This document shows positions 10,108-19,252 of a stretch of DNA of 20,751 nucleotides, piece by piece. The translations under genes were made by a program, and so were the position numbers. The DNA is from Globomyces pollinis-pini (taxonomy: Eukaryota; Chytridiomycota; Chytridiomycetes; Rhizophydiales; Globomycetaceae). The stretch is taken from assembly GCA_025399215.1 (NCBI GenBank), contig MU621384.1, forward strand, positions 1-20,751, in the 5' to 3' direction. The notes beneath the pieces were generated by a model that had not been told where the DNA came from, did no database searches, and worked only from the letters and a program-made list of their open reading frames with translations. The first letter of the stretch is position 1. Each line of letters opens with the position of its first letter.

Positions 10108-11272
10108 TTACTCTGGTTCTTGAGGGACTCTACCAATTTGTTGGGAGTACATTGTTTTCCCTGACATCTCTAACAATGCAATTGTTTCTGAATTATCCAA
10201 AATGGACTTTGCAAATCTCGGACTTTCTGGATCTCTCTCTTGAATACACCACAGTTCAACTATATCATTTAAATATTAATTCTTTACCGGAATCTAGTAT
10301 AAAATCAGATTTTCCACTTAATTGTGGATTTCCAAAAGTTGTTGATTGTGGTTCTGCTCTTGAATGTCCTCCATCAAATGATTGTTTCAACCAAATTCCA
10401 AAGTATTCTAGTTGACCTCCAAATCCAATACCATTGGGAAATGATTGAAATCCAGAATTGTAATAACAGTAGTTTTTGTTAATGTTGGTGGATTGATATA
10501 ATCGCAAACTTGGATATGATTGAAATAGAAAAGTATCTCCATTAGAGAAAAAATTAGGGCATGTAATCCAAGGAACCGGACAGAAGCCTCCAAATACATG
10601 ACCTTCTGAATCACGAATAATCAAAACTGAAGCTGCCGCCAATGGTAAATGTTGTTGAAATATTGACCAGCTTTTACCATGTATATCTGAATTATACATC
10701 AATCTCCAAGCTCTACTTTTATACTTGATTGGATTTAATTCGTGATCAATTAGGAAAAGCAATTCGGAATTTAACAGGATTTGTGATGATCCTTTACTAT
10801 CCAATACCGATTTCAATTGCGATGGTATTTCATTTACATTTTCTCCAAGCAGCATACGTTTAAAATATAATCTCCACAAGACTTGAATGTGTTTTGAATT
10901 TGAAAACCAGGTAGTAAAATCATTTAATTCAGAATATTGAACCAATAAATAGCCATTTAAGCTTTTGAAAGAATCAGTCTTGGAAGTAAAATTGGGATGA
11001 TTGTAGATGATTGGTAGAGATTCCTGAATCAATTCATGTATCAACTCTTGTATAGTTATCTTTATAGTCTGAATATATTGATATTTATCAAATGAATTCC
11101 CAAGTAATATGTTCTTACATTGGATTAAGTAGTCTGGAAAACTTGAAGCGTTTTGGAGTCCTTTCAACAATGGTCCACTTTGATTCGAGAGTTTTAGGCG
11201 ACTCTCTTTCAATTGCTTCAATTCCATTTCATTAAATCCATAGTTATTCATATTGCTTTCACTTTGTCCCAT
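10108..11272 (-). CDS. TLDc-domain protein, MEAK7/TLDC1-like
   Basis: Exons 11272-10288 and 10259-10108 (28-nt intron) give 378 aa. It starts MGQSES, an N-myristoylation-type signal (Gly2, Ser6); animal MEAK7 also begins MGN and is membrane or lysosome associated. Residues 1-160 are helical and not recognisable by motif. The TLDc domain covers about 165-340: SRAWRLMYNSDIHGKSW, then ASVLIIRDSEGHVFGGF, NGIGFGGQLEYFGIWL and GGHSRAEPQSTTFGNPQLS. Splicing joins DFILDS to VELWCIQ. The C-terminal tail (KSILDNSETIALLEMSG, then VPQEPE) follows the end of human MEAK7 closely, so I call orthology rather than a generic TLDc protein. In animals MEAK7 acts in lysosomal mTOR signalling and binds V-ATPase; that role here is inference. 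It is separated from the cyclophilin start by 137 bases, same strand. Confidence 0.87.
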
Positions 11273-11405
11273 ACTTAAAAATTGATTAGGAAATTTATGT
11301 GACGCAATGAAATACGAACACGTATGTACAATGACTGATGTACAAGATCCATGAATTTCTAACTAGCTGGCAAAAAATGATTGTTTTTAGGTAGTATAAC
11401 GTTTC

Positions 11406-11411
11406 TTTATT
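11406..11411 (-). terminator. AATAAA signal of the chitin synthase gene
   Basis: TTTATT on the plus strand, that is AATAAA in the sense of the reverse-strand chitin synthase gene, 18 bases after its stop. It lies within the 156-base spacer that also must hold the promoter of the downstream TLDc gene. Confidence 0.45.
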
Positions 11412-11428
11412 TCCAAATCTATTATCTA

Positions 11429-13414
11429 TTAAGCTAAATAAGCTTTTTTTGGATACTTGAGATCAATACTTTGTTCAATAGATATTCTAGTACTGCTATC
11501 AGAGTCATAATCCGAATCAGTAGCACCATTTGTTGACCCACTGGAGTCGTAATCCTGGTCATTCGGCAATACAAAACCGTTATCGATATAATCTTGTAAT
11601 TGAAGTAAACTTTCAGGAATAGCTTCTTCATCAATAGACTGGTCTGCTCTTGGTCCACCCCAACTTCGTAAATTCCAAGTGAAGATCGAATATATGTTCA
11701 CAAACATACAAATCCATGGATTCAGCATAATCATGATGGGATACATGTAAAATATTTTGAATCTTCGAATGGTAATTGCAAAGATTAGTAATAGAAGCCA
11801 ATTGGCGGCAAGTGGAAACCAGATTAATGCTGTTTGAATTGGAGTGGGCCTTACTCCACTAATCATTTCCAATACTACAATGTAAATGAAAAACGCAGCC
11901 GAGCGAGAAGAGAAATCCAAAATCTTGTACAGGATAAGAATCGGTACACGTAACCATAAACGATAATCTGATACAAAATACACTTCGTTCGAAAAAGCAC
12001 CCAATAACCAACGACGTCTCTGTTTTAGAAAAGAAGCCCAATCTCCAGGTGCTTCAGTTTTTGCCCTTGCAGATGGACAAAATCCAAGCGAGTAGCTCTC
12101 TGATTGTTCCATCAACAAGTGAGTTAAATAACGATCTTCACCCAAGTGGTATCTATGAAAATCAAATATATCTTCGGTGTCCAAGTCTGAAAAATAAGTC
12201 TTTGCCGCTTGACTCAATTCCTTTAGTCTGATTATTGTAAGTGCTCCAGGTAAACAAGTGACACCACCTAAAGCAGCCTCCAAAGATCGTGCAAATACTT
12301 GACCTACAACATACTCGCAGTCTTGAAAATACCAATAGAAATTGCGTGCCCTGGATGATCTAAAGTCTTAATAAAAATAAAAATTACATGGCAGAGATAA
12401 ACCCCGTCATTCCCACCAAGTCTTTATTTGTCTCCATTGCACGAAGAAATTCCAGCATACAATCTTTGTGTAAAATAATATCCGAGTCGATAAAAAGTAC
12501 ATATGTTCCTCGTTCTCGTCCGGCATATGTTAGACTGATCTCTTGAAATGTCAATGCTTGGGTGTTTCTCTTTCCACCATGTGGAAACAAATTTATAACG
12601 AAATGTACTTCTTGATATACTAGCGTAATATGCTTTCCGTATCCACCGTTTGGAGGTTCGGCACCACCAGTTAAAAAGTTAAGCAAGTGAACAACCAAGT
12701 CACTCATTTCATCTGAATCAAAGCTAAGGTACACTACCATTTTGCTTGCTGGATATATTGAGTCCACAACAGATTGTACTGCAGTTGTTAAAGCTTCAGG
12801 ATCTTCATTATAGATAGGCATAACAACAATCTGATAATTCAATATAAAAGAACTAAATTACCATGTTCGCAATCTTGTTTTTCATGGATCTCTTCTTAAT
12901 TCGACGTTTTGCTCTGTTGGTAACAGTATCGTTGTTTCGATCAGAATTCCTCCACATTCGATACTTGATTGCCCATCGAATGGCGAAAAATAGAGGCATT
13001 ATTAGTAGTGTCACATATAGTAAAAATAATCCAAAAAAAGTAATCTATGAATACGTTAGATAAATACTTGGGATGGGAACATACCTTATACACGATAGAT
13101 GGAAACAACGGGAAATTGCGTAAAGGAATTAAAACAATCAAGAATGGGATGTATAAGAATCTAGCCATCAGGAAAAGTACACCAATAAAGAGTATCATCA
13201 ACTTTTCTAATCCCATGAAATTCCGAATTGCTAGATATAGGCCATACAGGAAGTTCAAAGTGTAAATGGTAAAATCTACCAAAGAGATACTGATTAAAAA
13301 CCATTGGGCAACCAATAAACCAAGATTAGATTGCATGGTAGTTATAGTTTGATCGCGAAATTCTTGAACATTTGTCACGGAATCCATAAACTGATGGAAA
13401 GAATCCATATTCAT
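11429..13414 (-). CDS. chitin synthase (GT2 family), short form
   Basis: Plasma-membrane enzyme polymerising UDP-GlcNAc into chitin. Exons in reading order: 13414-13085, 13044-12862, 12830-12388, 12359-11429 (introns 40, 31, 28 nt); 628 aa. N-terminal hydrophobic segments occupy about residues 25-145, the last restored by splicing (FFGLFLLYVTLLIMPLFFA), followed by a basic linker. The GT2 domain starts at IVVMPIYNEDPEAL and has a DSD motif (about 286-288), CLPGA, LGEDRYLTHL (about 392-400) and the hallmark QRRRW (about 432-436). Four to five membrane helices follow (RVPILILYKILDF to the segment before NPWICMFVNIYSIFTWNLRSW), then a Ser/Asp-rich acidic tail. It lacks the myosin-motor, cytochrome-b5 or long N-terminal regions of many fungal classes, so the class assignment is open. 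A second Met two codons in is an alternative start. It is divergently oriented to the seven-helix gene. Confidence 0.92.
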
Positions 13415-14022
13415 AAAACTATGGTGATAAAACGGAATAGTTTTTAGTTTTTATAGCTCGTTTTCGTAGATGGTTTTCCCATGTGTGTGATCCGAGATTT
13501 CAAGGGACAGATGAAATTGTGGGTTTCTAAACCCATGTCAAGGGCATTCCTAAAAGAGCTAAAACATGTTTAATTGATAAAAATGTCCGTTTATATAAAT
13601 AACTTAACATGTATTAGAATGTTGTAGAATCGCCTTCCTGTTCAGTTTCAATCCTCCCAATCACCAAAAGGCAAGTCACCAAAAGGCAAGTCACCACATC
13701 GAAATTTCACCATTTCAACTTTAGATAAATTCAAAAATAGTCATAAACTGATGGGTTGCCAAATACAAACTGAAGGGACGCAGGTTAGACCATTAATAAG
13801 TATAAAAATACTTAAGTAATTAATATCATTGTAAAATAATATTTATTGTTGTCAAGTCATGTAGCCATTTCAATCACTTGACGAAATTAAATTAGTCTTA
13901 TGCAGGGATCTTCGCATATATTAAAATACCAGAACATGCAACTACACAAACGGTGTGAAAATGGCGTCTGAAAGATTGACGCGCTTTTACGAGTTTTGTT
14001 TATTGCTCTCCAACAATTTGAA
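13415..14022. other. divergent promoter region between chitin synthase and seven-helix protein genes
   Basis: The longest gene-free stretch in the window (608 bases). It contains a short tandem repeat (13661-13696) and a TATA-like tttatataaat near 13590. A frame opening at 13961 overlaps the start of the next gene but gives no recognisable protein. No tRNA or other RNA gene was seen. Confidence 0.5.
13661..13696. repeat. 15-bp tandem repeat, about 2.4 copies
   Basis: The unit tcaccaaaaggcaag occurs twice in perfect tandem, followed by tcacca. It lies in the intergenic region upstream of both divergent genes. It may be a simple replication-slippage duplication; a role as a regulatory element is only possible, not shown. 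Confidence 0.85.
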
Positions 14023-14895
14023 ATGGGATCAGGTCCATGGACAGATGCAGACACTTATACTTGGATGGCTTCTGCTTATTTTGCAACATTATGGATGTTA
14101 CCTCTTACAATTGAAGTTAGTGCAGCTTTTCGCTTAAACACAAAATCAATTATTTCCTACATTTCTATCATAGTCAGTATATTGAAAATAATCTACATCA
14201 TTATTTATAATCACGCTGAATTAGCTTTGAATCCTGCTGCTGGGCAATTATACAAAATCTACAAGATATTCGATTTTATTCAATATGTGATGGCAGATAT
14301 TGCTCTCTTTTATCGAAAACAAAGTCTATGTAGAAATGAACTTGTTAATATTCTTGGATTTCCATTTAGTTTGGACCATTTCGTATTGGGAATTTGTGTT
14401 GTTGTAACCTCTATTGGTAAAACTGCTTGCTTAATATTTCCACCATTAATTTGTTGGCCAATTGAAGGGAATTTTGTGTTTGCTACTGGTATTATCTCTT
14501 CTCTCTATTTTGATATTTATGCTATGTTTAAACTATACAGAATTATAGCAACATCCAATGGTAATTTATTTACTCTAACAAAAGATATTCCCTTAGCTGC
14601 AGGCTTACGTCTTGTAGCACCGATTATTTGGACGCTAACTCTTATTATCTTGAATTTCTATGGATCTTTCACCTATCAAAGCGGATATGCAACATTTTTC
14701 TCAAATTGTATGTGGAATGTAGCTTCTGTGATCTATCCAATTATTTGCCTTCAAACTAATGTATCGACCAGTGCTGCGATGCTACTTGTTGAAGCAAAGA
14801 AGAAACTCAATCGACCAGCAGGAGTAGATAACAACAAAGTCAAAAATGCCAGTAAAGCAATAGCAAGTAAAGCAGCAGTCAGCCGAACAAAGTAA
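14023..14895 (+). CDS. orphan seven-transmembrane-helix protein
   Basis: Single-exon frame of 290 aa from the ATG at 14023 (MGSGPWTDADTYTW). Seven hydrophobic segments can be drawn at about residues 15-36, 43-63, 82-97, 117-141, 150-173, 194-214 and 222-243. A short polar N-terminus precedes them, and a Lys/Ala/Ser-rich cytoplasmic-looking tail (245-290) follows. The third segment is the weakest. The topology suits a receptor- or opsin-like protein, but I see no retinal-binding lysine context, DRY-type motif or other family signature, so the function is unknown. The frame is open back to 13972, but no ATG precedes 14023 in it. An AATAAA overlaps the stop codon. It is divergent from the chitin synthase gene, with 608 bases between. 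Confidence 0.75.
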   Translation: MGSGPWTDADTYTWMASAYFATLWMLPLTIEVSAAFRLNTKSIISYISIIVSILKIIYIIIYNHAELALNPAAGQLYKIYKIFDFIQYVMADIALFYRKQSLCRNELVNILGFPFSLDHFVLGICVVVTSIGKTACLIFPPLICWPIEGNFVFATGIISSLYFDIYAMFKLYRIIATSNGNLFTLTKDIPLAAGLRLVAPIIWTLTLIILNFYGSFTYQSGYATFFSNCMWNVASVIYPIICLQTNVSTSAAMLLVEAKKKLNRPAGVDNNKVKNASKAIASKAAVSRTK

Positions 14896-14899
14896 TAAA
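14894..14899 (+). terminator. AATAAA overlapping the stop codon of the seven-helix gene
   Basis: The hexamer shares its first two bases with the TAA stop (14893-14895), implying a very short 3' UTR if it is used. This fits the compact style of the region. Confidence 0.4.
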
Positions 14900-15133
14900 G
14901 TTTTTATAACCATTTTGATTTCTAATTTAAATGTTGCCTACCATACAACGTACCTTTTTATTATTGTGACACCTATATACCAATGACAAAACAATCGCGT
15001 AAGAAATGTTACTCTTCTTTGGGATCTGTATGAATTCAATCTATTTAAACCTTCTAAATTACCATTTTTGTGATCATACGGATCTCTGTACCACCACCAT
15101 CAAAGATTCACTCTTGGACTTTCCTTTACTTTA

Positions 15134-16367
15134 ATGAACTCAGAAACACAACCTTTACTTGCAAATATAAATAATCCAACAAACTCTAACTCTGATTCAG
15201 AGAACCAACAAAATCAACCGAATCCATCATCAAGATCTGCTGATTCCTCTAAAGGTTCTTGTTGGAAGGATTGGTTACCAGGAATAGGAGGTGGTATAAT
15301 ATTTATTGCTACTATATTCTTTATCTTCCGGCAATTTGGCTTAAACAAACCAGAACTTTCCATTATTGATTCTAACTCAACCTCATTCCCTTTATCCTCC
15401 ACGGGACTCAATATAAATTGTCTTGGCCAGAAAGTAGCAATTAATCATTTATAACGAATAGGAATGCCGGTTAACTATACTAAAAGATCGAAAGAACTCA
15501 GATCATATTGGTATATCGTATTGGATTGAAACAAATGAACCAAAGGCAATCAATCAATTTAATATCACCATGGCAGTGATCAATTCCAAAATCGACATTC
15601 TCATCAACTCTTCAAATGTTAATCCAAACAAATTGTTTAATGTTCATTTAACTGTGTTCTTACCATATACGGTTAAAGACTTATTTGATGTGAATTTGAT
15701 TGCTGATGTAGGTTCATTGGATATTTATAAAATCCCAAACCTTCTTGGAAACGTCTTTGTGGATATTACCACTGGTTCAGTGATTTTGGAAGTAAATCAT
15801 GACAAATTATTTAATTAAAATTGTAGCAAGTTGATGTGGATGTCATTGATGTGTCTACCAAATCTGGAAATTTGAATGTTTTGGATGTTGAAGTATTGGA
15901 TTCTCTTGCTTGTCATTCTATTTCAGGATCTATTGTCGTTGATGTTTCGTTTCCTTCCGAAAAGTCTGATATTCAATCCCCCAGACATATGAATATTTCC
16001 ACTGACTCTGGTTCATTGAAAGGTCATGTTGATTATTATCAATCATTGACTGCTACTTCCCATACTGGATTGATTGATTTAATATTAACCTCGTTCTCTA
16101 ATTCAACTGCTACAACTACCACCGATATTGGAAATATTTATTTGGATATGGTACTTTAGTATTGATTGATTTTCTTAGTTTGAATTTTCTGGGTATTATG
16201 ATGTCGAATCTGTTTTGGGTACAGTCAAGGTTGATAAGAGTAAATATCGAAAAGGCAAAAGTAAAAAATATACTACAAGTGCACATGCAAAAGGAACGAT
16301 TGGTAGTGGTTCAAGTCGCTTGTATGCAAAATCAAATGTAGGAAAAGCTGTAGTTCATTTTGAATAA
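15134..16367 (+). CDS. type II membrane protein with repetitive beta-rich outer domain
   Basis: Exons 15134-15433, 15462-15791, 15827-16150 and 16179-16367 (introns 28, 35, 28 nt); 380 aa. The N-terminus carries ETQPLL (residues 4-9), an acidic dileucine of the [DE]xxxL[LI] type used for endosome/vacuole sorting, in an Asn/Ser/Gln-rich cytoplasmic stretch. One membrane helix follows (about 49-69, IGGGIIFIATIFFIF). The large remainder would be lumenal or extracellular. Its second half repeats short strands with a polar-Gly-hydrophobic pattern: TKSGNLNVLD, SISGSIVVDV, TDSGSLKGHV, SHTGLIDLIL, TDIGNIYLDM. This resembles the beta-solenoid of DUF4097-type putative adhesins. The C-terminus is Lys-rich. 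I do not recognise a named orthologue. It may coat the vacuole lumen or cell surface; that is inference. It converges with the dihydroxyacetone kinase gene, with 42 bases between. Confidence 0.78.
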
Positions 16368-16380
16368 AAACTCATGTTCA

Positions 16381-16398
16381 AATAAATCAATTTTTATT
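16381..16398. terminator. back-to-back polyadenylation signals in a 42-base gap
   Basis: AATAAA on the plus strand (16381-16386) and TTTATT (16393-16398, AATAAA on the minus strand) sit six bases apart. They serve the converging type II membrane protein gene and dihydroxyacetone kinase gene. Since cleavage occurs downstream of the signal, the two 3' UTRs should overlap. Confidence 0.55.
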
Positions 16399-16409
16399 GA
16401 GTAAAGTAT

Positions 16410-18204
16410 CTATGCAGATTGATATTCACTTGCAAGTACATTCATTACTTCAGCAGCCCATAACCCTACTGCATACGCACCCGGATCAGCCGTTCCTCGG
16501 AGCAAATCAACATTAACATAACTGGCACGACCTTTTTTAGCATTAATCAATGATTTAGTGTTTTCGGCACCCGCAAGCGCAGCTTTACCGGCTTCAATGA
16601 AACCCACTGGATTTTTGGCCAACTGCTTGTGGAATGGATATAGAGCATCAAGCATTGTACGATCTCCTTCTACTGCACCACCATAAAATGACAGAGCATC
16701 CAATCCACTCTTAAATGCATTTACCCAACCAGTTGGAGTAAAGTCTTTGGAGTGTAGTAGAGAATTTGCAACTGAATCTAATAAGATACAATATAACACT
16801 CCACTAGAGCCACCCTAATATTAACAATTCTTTAGGATTACCATCGACACTTCCAAAATTTCAGAGAGTTTCAATAAGCATGCAACTGGATCGTCAATTG
16901 GCAAATGATGGTTCTTCAATGCTTCTAAAATCCCTTCGGAACCATGTTTTAAAGTGAGACCACAATCACCATCACCAATTAAAGTATCAAATTTGGTCAA
17001 ATCAGGTTCATTCTTGATTAACACATTGGCAACTTGAGTTAAACACCTGGATAATAAGTTGGATTGATAGATTTGATGAGGTTTTTCAGAATTGTTTACT
17101 TTAACGTCACGGAATTCTTCAAATTTGACATTCATGTTTGGAACTACTGCTCCAGGCCATCCTTCAGCATCAGTTTTTGCTTGTAGAGCCTCCAACATAA
17201 CATCGTCAGGGTTTGTTAATAACGTAATAGATACACCTTGCACTATTTTTGTAAGTCAATGGTTTCAAAATACTAGATAAAGCAGTCATTATCATCCCAG
17301 AGACAACAAGTTTGACAGTATGGCCTAGGATTATTTAATGGGGTTGAGTATAACCTTTGGATTCTAAATATTGGATGGCACATAATGTAAAAATGTTCAA
17401 TTCGATAGGTGTAGTTGCACCCAAATTGTTCACCATTAGTACCACTGGACATTTATCGGGATATGAAATGAAGCTTCGATCATCCTCTTTTGATAAAATT
17501 TTGTCGATCATGTTCTTGACAATATCATCAATTGGAAATGAAGGTAATTTTTCAAATCCACTTTCACCATGAATACCTAGTCCAATTTCAATACCATTAT
17601 CTGTTAAACAGACACCAACAGTGCCTGATTGTTCAATTACTTTTTGAGCATAGCGGTGTACAGTATCTAGATCTCGTCCAAGTTCAGCAAGATAACCAGC
17701 AATTTTGTGTACAAATACAGTGGCAGCGAGTCCACGTCTATAGGGCAATTAGTTTTTGATAAGATACCTTCCAGCAGAACTATGAGTACGAGGGATCGCG
17801 CAGTCATCATTGACAATGACCATTCTTACATCATAATCTTGATTTGCAGCTTTCCATCGTTCCATTGCTCTTCCAAACGAAAGTCGATCACCTGTATAAT
17901 TCTTCACAATAATAAGCGTTCCTTTATCATTTGCAGTGCATTTCAATGCAGAGTAGACTTGTGAAGTTGAAGGAGATGCAAAGACAGAACCACATACAGC
18001 AGCCGTCAACATCCCGTTTCCAATAAAACCCACATGTGCTGGTTCATGACCAGACCCACCACCAGAAATCAATGCAACATTATTAGAAGAGCGATAGACA
18101 ACTCTATCGGTCGTGTGTCGTAAAGAATGTAACGATCCAAAACAGAGTAAAGATTGATCTACAGCAGTAGATTTGTTTGTGATGAAAGTAGTTTTAGCTA
18201 ACAT
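16410..18204 (-). CDS. DAK1: dihydroxyacetone kinase (ATP-dependent, DAK1 type)
   Basis: Phosphorylates dihydroxyacetone to DHAP with ATP, detoxifying dihydroxyacetone and feeding glycerol carbon into glycolysis. Exons in reading order: 18204-17768, 17737-17355, 17324-17274, 17242-16842, 16814-16410 (introns 30, 30, 31, 27 nt); 558 aa, close to the yeast enzymes. The DhaK half has [13 protein letters not shown] near residue 50, [16 protein letters not shown] restored across intron 1, and GLGIHGESG with His202, the residue that binds the substrate covalently in this family. [11 protein letters not shown] follows. The DhaL half has the nucleotide-site [11 protein letters not shown] (about 378-388) and GGSSGVLY restored across intron 4. 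Exon 3 is only 51 nt. The N-terminus shows no clear targeting signal, so a cytosolic location is likely. It is divergent from mL59. Confidence 0.96.
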
Positions 18205-18579
18205 GAGAAACTGTCAAAAGATACCAGTCAAGTCCATTGTTGAATTGTTAGTTTCTTTCACAATTATTTGGTATTCGTTTAAATACTTTTTGGTTTTGAA
18301 ACCACTGACGAAACACAACTGACGGATAAAACAGACCCAACTGTTATAGTTCATCCGGCAGAGAGTGATGGTCATATACAATAGTTATTTACAATACTAT
18401 TATTATTATTTTTTATCTGCTTGATACTTGACTGAATAAACTACCAAGTGAACAAGTGTACGTATATCATAATACGGGAGTACACATTCCTCCACAGATG
18501 CATTCGGTGCTAGTTTATTCGCTACAGTATTGCGTTGTTCAAATACCTTTTCTTTGCATATGGAATTTTTTATTTTTTT
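18205..18579. other. divergent promoter region between dihydroxyacetone kinase and mL59 genes
   Basis: AT-rich spacer of 375 bases between two divergent start codons, with a run of att triplets near 18400-18415. A frame continues upstream of the mL59 ATG, but only from a non-ATG codon, and gives no recognisable extension. No RNA gene was seen. Confidence 0.5.
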
Positions 18580-19125
18580 ATGTCGACAAAATTCAACAAG
18601 GCCATTCGGTTTCCAAAATCGATGCCAAATAATCGAATCTTGAAGCTAATCACTTTCCCTCCTCCGAAGGAACACTTTTATCCGTTTGTTACCGAAGAAG
18701 GTCGTTCATTGCCTCCTAGAATTTCATACTCGGATCAATGGAGATTGAGAAGGTATTTTTACAGCATTGCATATGATATTTATCTTCTTATTTAACTTCC
18801 CAATTGTTTTTACTTAAAAAATCTAATCGTGTAGAACTTGTGAAAATGCTGGATTAGATGCTGAAAAATTGTTGGGTCTACCTCCAATTCCAGAGATTCC
18901 ATTAGTCACTGAAAGCCAAATTGGAACTGCAAGCAATAGACCCATTGAAAAAGTCACAAGGTAATAATCAATCAATCTAACCTTTTTAGAGCGCAAAAAA
19001 TCGCCGAGAATATGGCACAAATGGACAAACGTGTAGCTGAATACAGAGAGGTATAGTATTTGAATTATTGATATTAGAAACGTCGTAAATTGAAAGAATC
19101 TACTAGACCCGAATTACCATTTTAA
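18580..19125 (+). CDS. mitochondrial large-subunit ribosomal protein, mL59-like
   Basis: Exons 18580-18752, 18835-18960, 18990-19050 and 19078-19125 (introns 82, 29, 27 nt) give 135 aa. The core, KEHFYPFVTEEGRSLPPRIS followed by YSDQWRLRRTCENAGLDAEK and LLGLPP, fits the mL59/mL64 domain pattern: aromatic-Pro-Phe, then a Gly-Arg stretch, Pro, Tyr-Ser, then a basic Leu/Arg helix. RRT is restored across intron 1. A long basic helix (AENMAQMDKRVAEYREKRRK) closes the protein, as expected for an rRNA-binding extension. The N-terminus is basic and may be the import signal. The start at 18580 is the first ATG in frame. Intron 1 is the only long intron in the window. The assignment is by motif pattern, not alignment, so it is moderately sure. 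It converges with bS16m, another mitoribosomal protein gene. Confidence 0.68.
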
Positions 19126-19252
19126 ATATAATTGTTGTAGATTAAAACTGCAGTTTTCAAGCTCATTTAATTATAAGTACCACCATTTTCAAGTTAATAT
19201 CGTAAGTTTATTTAATGATTGGGTAATTTGATACAATTGCCATCTAACCACA

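Noticed and set aside
10152..10415. Plus-strand 87-residue frame opposite the TLDc gene
   Set aside because: It is antisense to the conserved TLDc C-terminus, and its composition mirrors that gene.
12863..13265. Plus-strand frames antisense to the chitin synthase
   Set aside because: They lie opposite exons and introns of a clearly identified gene and resemble no protein.
13961..14137. Upstream ATG frame as an extra first exon of the seven-helix protein
   Set aside because: It overlaps the real frame in another phase, no GT-AG gap joins it cleanly to the downstream protein, and its product looks random.
6787..16367. Operon-like or gene-cluster relation among the membrane and surface genes
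   Set aside because: Strands alternate, spacers hold separate poly(A) signals, and the functions do not form one pathway.
17357..17964. Plus-strand frames antisense to the dihydroxyacetone kinase
   Set aside because: They are shadows of a strongly conserved reverse-strand gene, without motifs of their own.
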